NCBI GenBank assembly: GCA_030149585.1
Contig: JASFBJ010000045.1
Coordinates: 1 to 15,536, forward strand
DNA: 15,536 bases
Reading direction: 5' to 3'
DNA from: Desulfobacterales bacterium
GTDB lineage: Bacteria > Desulfobacterota > Desulfobacteria > Desulfobacterales > JASFBJ01
Within the stretch, counting starts at the first letter, position 1. Every line of letters begins with the position of its first letter. The notes under the pieces were generated by a model. That model was not told the DNA's origin, ran no database searches, and was given only the letters and a program-made list of their open reading frames with translations. The position numbers and the translations under genes are program-made. Shown here piece after piece: positions 8,128 through 14,607 of this stretch.

Positions 8128-8895
8128 ATGTCAGAGATTCTGGAGTTTGAAGGAAAAAATATTGATAAGGCCATTTTAAAGGCAACTCAAGAATTATGCA
8201 TAGAAAAAAGTGAATTAAAGTACGAGGTTATCTCTTATGGTTCCACAGGTATTTTTGGATTTGTGGGCGTTAAAAAAGCCAAAATTAAGGTTATAAAGCC
8301 AAAACCCGGGAAAACTATAAGTATTGAGAAGGAAATAGTTCCTGATTCAAACGATAAAAAAGAAGCAAAAGAGAAAAAGATTAAAGATGTGGTTGAGGAC
8401 TCTGAACTAACGGAGTTAGCAGTTGAATTTTTGAAAAAAATTATTGATTTTATTACCAGCGATACCACCATTAAGTTAGAAAGTTACGAAAATGATGAAA
8501 TCAAACTTAATGTTTCCGGTGGAAAAAGCGGAATTATGATTGGTAAAAGAGGGCAAACCCTTGAAGCAATTCAATATCTTGTTGAAAAAGCAGTTAATAA
8601 AAAAAGTGAAAAAAGAGTGCGAGTTCAAGTTGATGTAGAAGGGTATATGGAGGAAAAAAAGGAGAAGCTCCAGATGATGGCCGACAAACTTAGCCAAAAG
8701 GCCAAAAAAATTAAAAAGCCCGTTACGATTGGTCAAATGAATGCCCATGATCGAAAAATTATACACCTGTTTTTAAAAGGAGATAATGAAATCAGAACCC
8801 AGAGTGTTGGAGATGGATATTATCGAAAATTAATTATTTTTCCAAAAAACAGAAATTTGAACAAAAAAGCAACTCCAAAAAATAAGATGAATTAA
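8128..8895 (+). CDS. jag: RNA-binding protein Jag (KhpB/EloR type)
   Basis: This 255-residue cytoplasmic RNA-binding protein is the usual partner gene of yidC. In KhpB/EloR homologues it binds mRNAs or sRNAs and affects cell elongation or division. Three domains are visible. The Jag_N domain covers residues about 1-55 (EFEGKNIDKAILKATQEL, GSTGIFGFVGVKKAKIKV). A lysine-rich linker is followed by a KH domain with the GxxG loop G139-K-R-G142 (GKRGQTLEAIQYLVEKAVNK). The R3H domain carries R209-x3-H213 (DRKIIH). The tail is short and basic. A strong GGAGG (about 8117-8121) precedes the ATG, which lies 15 bp after the yidC stop, so the two are almost certainly co-transcribed. Confidence 0.95.
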   Translation: MSEILEFEGKNIDKAILKATQELCIEKSELKYEVISYGSTGIFGFVGVKKAKIKVIKPKPGKTISIEKEIVPDSNDKKEAKEKKIKDVVEDSELTELAVEFLKKIIDFITSDTTIKLESYENDEIKLNVSGGKSGIMIGKRGQTLEAIQYLVEKAVNKKSEKRVRVQVDVEGYMEEKKEKLQMMADKLSQKAKKIKKPVTIGQMNAHDRKIIHLFLKGDNEIRTQSVGDGYYRKLIIFPKNRNLNKKATPKNKMN

Positions 8896-8909
8896 ATTTT
8901 ATATCAAAG

Positions 8910-8963
8910 AGGAGAGAATTAATAATGTCTTTAAAAACTGTCCTTGAAAAGTTTTAAGGACAG
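8910..8963 (+). promoter_or_regulatory. Putative leader peptide plus hairpin before mnmE
   Basis: In the jag-mnmE spacer, AGAGGAGAG (8908-8914) sits 10 bp before an ATG at 8925 that opens a 10-codon frame, MSLKTVLEKF, ending in TAA at 8955-8957. Overlapping its end is an inverted repeat, CTGTCCTT (8938-8945) and AAGGACAG (8956-8963), an 8-bp stem around a 10-nt loop. The stop codon lies in the loop/3' arm. No T-run follows, so it is not a standard terminator. Translation of the peptide would open the hairpin, as in a leader-peptide control element. The sequence elements are visible; regulation is inference. Confidence 0.4.
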
Positions 8964-9013
8964 GACTTTAAATCCATCAACGGATAGTTAACATATTGAT
9001 ATGATTGGAAAAA

Positions 9014-10432
9014 ATGAAAACAGATACAATCGCCGCTATTTCCACTCCTCCTGGAAGGGGAGGGATTGGGATTATTAGAATTTCAGGTCCCAAAGCCATT
9101 GACATTGCAGGTGCTATTTTTAAAAGGGCTGTTCCTGTAAATTTTAATAACGAACAGCCCCAGCCCCAATCCGAACAGCTTATATCTCATAAGATCTATT
9201 TTGGAAAAATAGTCGAGGCCGCAACTCAATCAATTATTGACGAAGTAATTCTTTTTTATATGGCGGGGCCAAGATCATACACCCGCGAAGATGTTGTCGA
9301 AATTCAATCCCATTCGGGACCTGTGGTTATAGAATTGATTTTAGGACAGGTCTTGAAAAAAGGCGCAAGATTGGCTGAACCAGGCGAATTTACAAAAAGA
9401 GCCTTTTTAAATGGACGAATAGATTTAACTCAGGCAGAAGCTGTAATGGAGTTAATAAACGCGAAAACAACCAAGGCCCATGAAATAGCTGCTCGCCTGC
9501 TAAATGGAAATATACAGCAGCAGATTAAACAGATAAGAAAGAAAATCTTAGATATTCTGGCTTCAATCGAAGCTAATCTTGAATTTTCAGAAAATGCTGA
9601 CATTATTGCTGATAATCTTAAAATTATTGAGAGCATTAAAAATGAAATTCGCCGGCCTTTGTGCGACCTGGCAAATGCTCATCAGAATAACCGGATATTT
9701 AGAGATGGTGTTTACCTTGCGATTATTGGTGAGCCGAATGTGGGAAAATCGAGTCTGCTTAATTGCCTGCTTAAAAAGGAACGGGCAATTGTTACTCCGG
9801 TTGCCGGAACTACAAGGGATTATATCGAAGAGTGGATAGAAATTCAGGGAATTCCCTTTATCCTCTGTGATTCAGCAGGGTTGCGTGAAACAGGCGATTT
9901 ATTAGAAAGCATTGGAGTTGAGAAAACAAAGGAGGTTATTGAAAAATCCCAGCTTATACTTTTTATGATTGACGCAAATCAAAGTTTAAGCAAGACTGAT
10001 CTTGATATTTATAAACGAATTTGCAAAAAAAAAATAATCATAGTAGCAAATAAGATTGATTTAATGGATTCAGCGCCACCTTTTCTTGAGCGACCCAGCG
10101 AAATTGATGAAAAAATACCTTTAATTCAGACTTCAGCAATTAAAAATATTGGAATCAACAAACTCAAAGAGATAATTATAAAGACTTGTAATGCCGGGGA
10201 CGGACTTCAGAACTTGCCGGCCTGTGTCCCAAATTTAAGGCAAAATTGCTTAATTGAGGAATCCTTAAGCGCTATACAAGAGGGAATCAATATTTTGGAA
10301 AGTAAAATTGGAATTGAGTTATTAGCTATCCCTTTTAATAGCGCAATTAAAAGCCTTGAACAAATCACAGGAGATGGTTCATCAGAGGATCTTTTAGATT
10401 CTGTTTTTAAAACTTTTTGTGTTGGTAAATGA
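9014..10432 (+). CDS. mnmE: tRNA uridine-5-carboxymethylaminomethyl GTPase MnmE
   Basis: MnmE works with MnmG (GidA) to modify U34 of tRNAs that read split codon boxes. It is a 472-residue cytoplasmic GTPase. The N-terminal THF-binding domain begins TDTIAAISTPPGRGGIGIIR. The G domain, inserted in the helical region, has P-loop G239-x4-GKS (GEPNVGKSS), GTTRDY as G2, D286-SAG as G3, N346-K-I-D349 as G4 and SAIKNIG as G5. The C-terminus ends FCVGK with the conserved Cys469. I chose ATG 9014 over the in-frame TTG at 9005 because family proteins start a few residues before DTIAA and GGAAA lies just upstream. mnmG is not in the window. A parS-like site begins directly after the stop codon. Confidence 0.97.
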   Translation: MKTDTIAAISTPPGRGGIGIIRISGPKAIDIAGAIFKRAVPVNFNNEQPQPQSEQLISHKIYFGKIVEAATQSIIDEVILFYMAGPRSYTREDVVEIQSHSGPVVIELILGQVLKKGARLAEPGEFTKRAFLNGRIDLTQAEAVMELINAKTTKAHEIAARLLNGNIQQQIKQIRKKILDILASIEANLEFSENADIIADNLKIIESIKNEIRRPLCDLANAHQNNRIFRDGVYLAIIGEPNVGKSSLLNCLLKKERAIVTPVAGTTRDYIEEWIEIQGIPFILCDSAGLRETGDLLESIGVEKTKEVIEKSQLILFMIDANQSLSKTDLDIYKRICKKKIIIVANKIDLMDSAPPFLERPSEIDEKIPLIQTSAIKNIGINKLKEIIIKTCNAGDGLQNLPACVPNLRQNCLIEESLSAIQEGINILESKIGIELLAIPFNSAIKSLEQITGDGSSEDLLDSVFKTFCVGK

Positions 10433-10448
10433 TGTTCCACGTGAAACA
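10433..10448. promoter_or_regulatory. parS centromere site (ParB-binding)
   Basis: The 16-mer TGTTCCACGTGAAACA matches the bacterial parS consensus TGTTNCACGTGAAACA at every defined position. It is palindromic except at one pair. It begins on the first base after the mnmE stop codon and ends 22 bp before the next ATG. ParB would load here to organise the origin region for segregation with ParA and SMC. The site indicates that this segment is, or was, close to the replication origin. parA and parB are not in the window. Confidence 0.9.
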
Positions 10449-10470
10449 CTATAATTAGGAGCGGAGTGTA

Positions 10471-11157
10471 ATGATATTTGATTTTAGTCCATATTTTAAA
10501 AGATATGAAGACCTGACTATTAAGTGTGGCCAGGCATTTGATAAGATAAAAGAGGAGTATCCGGATTGCGTTAAGTGTGTGATTAATTGCTCTGATTGCT
10601 GTCACGCTCTATTTGATTTAACTTTGATTGAAGCTATATATATAAATCATTATTTTAATGAGATGATCGCAGATGAAAAGAGAGAAGAGATAATTAATTT
10701 AGCCAATATTGCCGATCGGAGTGTATATAAAATTAAAAAAAAGGCTCATCAAAATTATAAGAGCGGTGAATCTGAAGATAATATTATAGCTCAAATAGGA
10801 AAGGAAAGGGTTCGTTGTCCCTTTTTAGATCAAGAAGATCAGTGCAGCCTCTATTCGCGGCGTCCAATAACCTGTCGGCTTTATGGGATCCCTACATCAA
10901 TTGGTGGGAAGGGACATACTTGTGGAGAATCAAATTTTGTTGAGGGTGTATCGTATCCAACAGTTAATCTCGATATAATTCATAATGAGCTGTATATGAT
11001 ATCCTCTGATTTGGTAAAGGCAATTAAAACGCCCTATGTTAAAATGTCAGACTTATTAGTGCCTCTGTCAATGGCGATTTTAACTGAATATTCAGATGAA
11101 TATTTTGGCTTGGCTGAATCCAAGGAAAAGTCAGAAAGTGAAGAGCAAAAAGGCTAA
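10471..11157 (+). CDS. YkgJ-family cysteine cluster protein
   Basis: This 228-residue protein has the cysteine pattern of the YkgJ / CxxCxxCC family (Pfam PF03692), described as putative zinc or Fe-S binding. The N-terminal set is C33-x2-C36-x3-C40-x2-C43-C44 (CVKCVINCSDCC). The second set is C116 (RCPFL), C125 (QCSLY) and C135 (RRPITCRLYG), with C151 (HTCGE) further on. There is no signal peptide or membrane segment, so it should be cytoplasmic. The C-terminal third is helical and ends in a charged tail. A purine-rich Shine-Dalgarno (AGGAG near 10457) supports the ATG. It lies just after parS and 4 bp ahead of the next gene, so those two are probably co-transcribed. The precise function is unknown. 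Confidence 0.85.
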   Translation: MIFDFSPYFKRYEDLTIKCGQAFDKIKEEYPDCVKCVINCSDCCHALFDLTLIEAIYINHYFNEMIADEKREEIINLANIADRSVYKIKKKAHQNYKSGESEDNIIAQIGKERVRCPFLDQEDQCSLYSRRPITCRLYGIPTSIGGKGHTCGESNFVEGVSYPTVNLDIIHNELYMISSDLVKAIKTPYVKMSDLLVPLSMAILTEYSDEYFGLAESKEKSESEEQKG

Positions 11158-11161
11158 ATTT

Positions 11162-11497
11162 ATGAATGAAGAAAAAGAACGTAAAAAAGCAATTTTTGAT
11201 TCAATGTCTCCCAGGCGGCAAAAATATATTTTAAAAAGAGGATTTGATAAGTGGGATCCTTTTCAGGAGCCAAAAGATCCTATAGATATCCGGAAAGATA
11301 AGACAAAGCGAACCTCACAGATGTTGGTAAGGGAGTTTTTGCAAACCAGAAGTCCTGAAGATTATAGCAATTCCTTTTCTCGTGGTGTGCTGGATATTTG
11401 TATGGGAATAATAAATAATGAGGAACGTTTTATTGGAATGTATGAATTTTCCTGCTGGTATCGTTCCTTATTGGAAAAAGAGGGTCTTTCCCTTTGA
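11162..11497 (+). CDS. Hypothetical protein, 111 residues
   Basis: I do not recognise this protein. From ATG 11162 it is a hydrophilic, charged 111-residue chain without signal peptide or membrane segments. Visible parts are a basic N-terminal region (SPRRQKYILKRGFDKWDPF), a Pro/Asp segment (EPKDPIDIRKDKTKR) and a C-terminal helix-rich part (GVLDICMGIINNEERFIGMY) with a Cys-Trp-Tyr patch near the end. The ATG lies 4 bp after the YkgJ-like gene and has an AAAAGG Shine-Dalgarno. An in-frame ATG at 11096 exists but would overlap the upstream gene by 62 bp and lacks support. Its stop overlaps the Shine-Dalgarno region of mtnA, so coupled expression is likely. A partner role with the YkgJ-like protein is possible but only a guess from position. 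Confidence 0.8.
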   Translation: MNEEKERKKAIFDSMSPRRQKYILKRGFDKWDPFQEPKDPIDIRKDKTKRTSQMLVREFLQTRSPEDYSNSFSRGVLDICMGIINNEERFIGMYEFSCWYRSLLEKEGLSL

Positions 11498-11511
11498 CAG
11501 GAGAGCTTTCA

Positions 11512-12663
11512 ATGCATGATTTTGAAAAATCAAAGACAAGTGTTTGTCCAAAGAGGAGTATCTGGCCAAAGAGAAGTATCTGGATAGACAAAAACACTCA
11601 GACGGTTAAAGTTATTGATCAGCGTTATCTTCCCCATAAATATATTATTTATGAACTAAAGACTCTGAAAGATGTAATAAACGCGATTAAGCAGATGGTA
11701 GTCAGGGGCGCTCCTCTTATTGGAGTAACCGCAGCTTATGGTGTGTCAATAATTCTTCAAAATACACCATCCGGAGTTGATGAAACAGCCTGTCTTTTGG
11801 AAGAGTGTGAACTTTTAAAAAACGCGAGACCAACAGCGATAAATCTTGTTTACGCGGTTGATAGGGTTCTTGAAAAAATTTTAGTTGAAAATGATTTGAA
11901 TATCAGAAAATCTGTGGCTCTAACTGAGGCAGATAACCTTGCTGAAGAAGAGGTTGAAAACTGTCGCAAAATCGGTGAACATGGCGTTGCTCTGATAAAA
12001 GAACTTAGTGATAAAAAAAATGGCGAACAAATAAATATATTAACCCATTGTAATGCGGGCTGGCTTGCCTGTGTTGAATATGGAACAGCAACAGCACCAA
12101 TCTATAAGGCCCATGACCTTGGTATAAATATCCACATATGGGTTGACGAGACAAGGCCTTTGAATCAGGGGGCTCGCTTAACCGCATGGGAGCTTGGCGA
12201 GTATGGCATTAATCACACAGTTATAACAGATAATTGTGGGGGGCATTTGATGCAGCATGGTCTTGTGGATATGGTAATTGTAGGAACAGATCGGTCCACC
12301 TATACAGGAGATGTTGCCAATAAAATAGGTACATATTTAAAGGCCCTGGCGGCAAAAGATAATAATATCCCTTTTTGGGTTGCTCTGCCTTCCAGTACTT
12401 TTGACTGGGATCTTGATTCAGGCGTTGATCAGATAAACATTGAGGAAAGAAATTCAGATGAAGTAAGATTTATTTCCGGAGAGCTTGACGGTTCTATTCA
12501 AAAAGTTTCAATAATGCCGGCCACAAGCAGGGCAGCCAATTATGCCTTTGATGTAACGCCGGCCCGTCTGGTTAGTGGCTTTATAACTGAGCGCGGAATT
12601 TGCAAAGCAAGTGAGGTTGCCATTAAACAACTTTTTCCTGAAAAATTTGTATTGGATCGTTAA
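11512..12663 (+). CDS. mtnA: S-methyl-5-thioribose-1-phosphate isomerase
   Basis: MtnA converts 5-methylthioribose-1-phosphate to the ribulose form in methionine salvage. Related enzymes act on 5-deoxyribose-1-phosphate from the radical SAM by-product 5'-deoxyadenosine. The 383-residue protein has VIDQRYLPH, MVVRGAPLIGVTAAYG, LTHCNAGWLA with catalytic C180, and VGTDRST with catalytic D260. The spacing of 80 equals that of C160 and D240 in B. subtilis MtnA. GDVANKIGTYLKALA is also typical. ATG 11512 is preferred over the in-frame TTG at 11494 because AGGAG (11499-11503) sits 8 bp before it. The N-terminus carries a 6-residue tandem repeat (PKRSIW twice). No other methionine-salvage gene is in the window. 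It follows the hypothetical gene with a 14-bp gap. Confidence 0.93.
   Translation: MHDFEKSKTSVCPKRSIWPKRSIWIDKNTQTVKVIDQRYLPHKYIIYELKTLKDVINAIKQMVVRGAPLIGVTAAYGVSIILQNTPSGVDETACLLEECELLKNARPTAINLVYAVDRVLEKILVENDLNIRKSVALTEADNLAEEEVENCRKIGEHGVALIKELSDKKNGEQINILTHCNAGWLACVEYGTATAPIYKAHDLGINIHIWVDETRPLNQGARLTAWELGEYGINHTVITDNCGGHLMQHGLVDMVIVGTDRSTYTGDVANKIGTYLKALAAKDNNIPFWVALPSSTFDWDLDSGVDQINIEERNSDEVRFISGELDGSIQKVSIMPATSRAANYAFDVTPARLVSGFITERGICKASEVAIKQLFPEKFVLDR
11548..11583 (+). repeat. 18-bp tandem duplication inside mtnA
   Basis: Two adjacent 18-bp units, CCAAAGAGGAGTATCTGG (11548-11565) and CCAAAGAGAAGTATCTGG (11566-11583), differ at one base. They keep the frame and encode PKRSIW twice. 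The repeated stretch covers the first strand, which is present once in usual MtnA proteins, so the unit looks like a recent slippage duplication at a surface position. Confidence 0.93.
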
Positions 12664-12683
12664 TTTATTATTTTCCTTATAAG

Positions 12684-13169
12684 ATGGTTTATGCTGCTAT
12701 GTCCTTAACTTTATTGGAAAAGAAAATCATTGCTTCAATTCAGGGAGATTTGCCGATTATTGAGGAGCCCTTTGCTGGAATAGCTAAGGATTTGAATATA
12801 ACTGAATCTCTCTTTTTTGAAATATTAAAAAAGCTATGTGATAAAGGTGTAGTGCGTCGTTTTGGAGCGACTTTGAGGCACCAAAAGTCAGGTTTTAAGG
12901 CAAATGCCATGACCGCGTGGGAGGTTGATGAGTCAAAGGTTGAAGATGCCGGCGCTATAATGGCTTCTTTTAAGGAGGTTTCTCACTGTTACAGGCGTAA
13001 TCCTACAAAACAATGGCCCTATAATCTTTATACAATGATTCATGGTTTTGATCAGTCCGCTGTAATTAAAACTGCTAAATTTATTTCTGAAAAAACCAAA
13101 ATCAAAAACTACTCTCTTTTATTTAGTCAAACAGAACTTAAAAAAACGTCTATGAACTACTTTTCATAA
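12684..13169 (+). CDS. ahbB: Siroheme decarboxylase subunit, AhbB-like (Lrp/AsnC fold)
   Basis: Siroheme decarboxylase removes two carboxyl groups from siroheme to give 12,18-didecarboxysiroheme, the first step of the alternative heme pathway. The 161-residue protein has an Lrp-type winged helix-turn-helix at about residues 10-60 and a C-terminal ligand-binding domain. RRFGATLRH (58-66), SHCYRR (100-105) and WPYNLYTMIHG (111-121) are family signatures; H66 and the aromatic/Arg residues fit the substrate site. The RRFGA-x-LRH pattern favours the B subunit, which is why I give ahbB, with moderate certainty. The partner AhbA is not adjacent. ATG 12684 is used; ATG 12699 gives MSLTLLEKKII, which is also plausible. 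Neither has a clear Shine-Dalgarno. A plain Lrp-type regulator is the main alternative. Confidence 0.78.
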   Translation: MVYAAMSLTLLEKKIIASIQGDLPIIEEPFAGIAKDLNITESLFFEILKKLCDKGVVRRFGATLRHQKSGFKANAMTAWEVDESKVEDAGAIMASFKEVSHCYRRNPTKQWPYNLYTMIHGFDQSAVIKTAKFISEKTKIKNYSLLFSQTELKKTSMNYFS

Positions 13170-13171
13170 GC

Positions 13172-13225
13172 AAGTTAATACCTTTGAAAATCATTAATTA
13201 TGATTTTTAACAAAGCGGTTAACTT
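13172..13225 (+). promoter_or_regulatory. Long imperfect hairpin before the B12/radical SAM gene
   Basis: The spacer can fold into one extended stem. The outer pair is AAGTTAA (13172-13178) with TTAACTT (13219-13225). The middle pair is CTTTG (13182-13186) with CAAAG (13211-13215). The inner pair is AAAATCAT (13187-13194) with ATGATTTT (13200-13207), and the loop is TAATT. Short bulges (TAC, TAA, CGG) separate the pairs, about 20 bp in total. There is no long T-run after it. It could be an RNA structure affecting the downstream TTG start, a weak terminator or a protein-binding palindrome; none is proved. Confidence 0.45.
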
Positions 13226-13251
13226 CTTGAAATATAACAAAATATTTTGAT

Positions 13252-14607
13252 TTGAAGAAGACATCTATTAGAAAAAAGGGCTCTCCGAATATTCTTTTAG
13301 TGAATCCCTGGATTCATGATTTCGCGGCATATGATTTTTGGGCCAAACCGATTGGTCTTCTTTATCTGGCGGCAATTTTACGTTCAAGTGGTTTTAATAT
13401 TTCATATATAGATTGTCTGGATCGTTTTCACCCAAAAACACATTTAAAAGGTTCTTCCCGCTATGGCAAAGGTCCTTATTTGAAAACCAGGATCGAAAAA
13501 CCAGCGGGTTTAAAAGATATTAACAGAAATTATTCTCGCTATGGTATTTTTCCTGAGTGGCTAAAAGATGACCTTGAAACCCTGCCAAGGCCGGATTTGA
13601 TTCTGGTAACATCTTTGATGACTTATTGGTATCCAGGGGTTAAAGAAATAATTTCATTTTTAAAAGGATTTTTCCCAGGGGTTTTTGTGGTTTTGGGAGG
13701 TGTTTATGCAAGGCTTTGTACCGATCATGCAAAGGCAAATTGCGGGGCGGATCTGGTCATTGATAAAGAGAGCGAAGAGCTTATTATAACACTTGCAGAA
13801 GATCTTACAGGGTATAAGGCTGATTCAATTATTCCTTTTCAGGGCTTTGATTCCTATCCTTATCCAGCCTTTGATTTGCAAAATAAAGTCGATTATATTC
13901 CTTTGCTTACCTCCAGGGGATGCCCTTATTCCTGCGATTATTGCGCGTCGAGTTTTCTGCGGCAAAATCTAAGCTTCCGAAGTCCTGAAAATGTGCTGAA
14001 AGAAATTATTTATTGGCATGAGCAGTATCATGTTGTTGATTTCGCCTTTTATGATGACGCCTTACTGGTTAACGCAAAAGAACATATCATACCGATTTTA
14101 AAAGGTATTATTAAGTCGGGCATTGATGTTCGCTTTCATACGCCAAATGCCATGCATATTAATCGAATAACTTATGAGATAGCGTGTTTAATGTTTAAGG
14201 CTGGATTTATTAATATTCGTATTGGTTTGGAAACTGCTGATTTTGATGATATTGCACGGCTTGATCGCAAGATTAACCAGGCAGATTTTATAAAGGGGGT
14301 AGAAAATTTGATAAAGGCCGGCTTTAAAAAAGAACAGATTGGGGCTTATCTTCTGATTGGGCTGCCGAATCAGAAGATGCAGCCAATAGAAAGCTCAATT
14401 ATAGATGTGAAAAAAAGAGGAATATCTCCGATTTTGGCCTATTATACTCCAATTCCTCATACTCGTCTTTGGAAAACAGCTGTTGATTCATCGAGATACG
14501 ATATTGAAAAAGACCCGGTATTTACAAATAACGCAATTTTTCCCTGTCAAAAAGGCCCGTTTTCATGGGAAAAAATTACACACCTCAAAAAACTGCTTCA
14601 GACATGA
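13252..14607 (+). CDS. B12-binding-domain-type radical SAM protein
   Basis: The 451-residue protein has an N-terminal part like the B12-binding domain of class-B radical SAM enzymes (ILLVNPWIHDF, KPIGLLYLAAILRSSGF, VFVVLGGVYARL), though I see no DxHxxG cobalamin motif. The radical SAM core carries C224-x3-C228-x2-C231 (SRGCPYSCDYCASS), then AFYDDALLVN and IRIGLETADF. The substrate is unknown; methylation or C-C chemistry are family possibilities. Upstream in-frame stop TGA (13228-13230) leaves TTG at 13252 as the best start, giving a protein that begins MKKTSIRKKGSPNIL. No Shine-Dalgarno is visible, so the start is less sure. Its last codons overlap the transporter by 4 bp (ATGA), implying coupling. 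It does not look like AhbC or AhbD, the heme-pathway radical SAM enzymes. Confidence 0.85.
   Translation: MKKTSIRKKGSPNILLVNPWIHDFAAYDFWAKPIGLLYLAAILRSSGFNISYIDCLDRFHPKTHLKGSSRYGKGPYLKTRIEKPAGLKDINRNYSRYGIFPEWLKDDLETLPRPDLILVTSLMTYWYPGVKEIISFLKGFFPGVFVVLGGVYARLCTDHAKANCGADLVIDKESEELIITLAEDLTGYKADSIIPFQGFDSYPYPAFDLQNKVDYIPLLTSRGCPYSCDYCASSFLRQNLSFRSPENVLKEIIYWHEQYHVVDFAFYDDALLVNAKEHIIPILKGIIKSGIDVRFHTPNAMHINRITYEIACLMFKAGFINIRIGLETADFDDIARLDRKINQADFIKGVENLIKAGFKKEQIGAYLLIGLPNQKMQPIESSIIDVKKRGISPILAYYTPIPHTRLWKTAVDSSRYDIEKDPVFTNNAIFPCQKGPFSWEKITHLKKLLQT

Noticed and set aside
9579..9839. 86-residue + strand frame inside mnmE
   Set aside because: It is an out-of-frame shadow of the MnmE G domain with no support of its own.
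10207..10605. 132-residue minus-strand frame spanning the parS site
   Set aside because: It runs opposite the 3' end of mnmE and the start of the YkgJ-like gene, with no recognisable motif or ribosome binding site.
12128..12138. ATATCCACA inside mtnA, one mismatch from a DnaA box
   Set aside because: It is within a conserved coding region far from any spacer, and such matches are expected by chance.
13252..14607. Possibility that the radical SAM gene is ahbC or ahbD
   Set aside because: It has an N-terminal B12-domain-like region and a mid-protein CxxxCxxC, unlike AhbC/AhbD, and I see no C-terminal second cluster motif.
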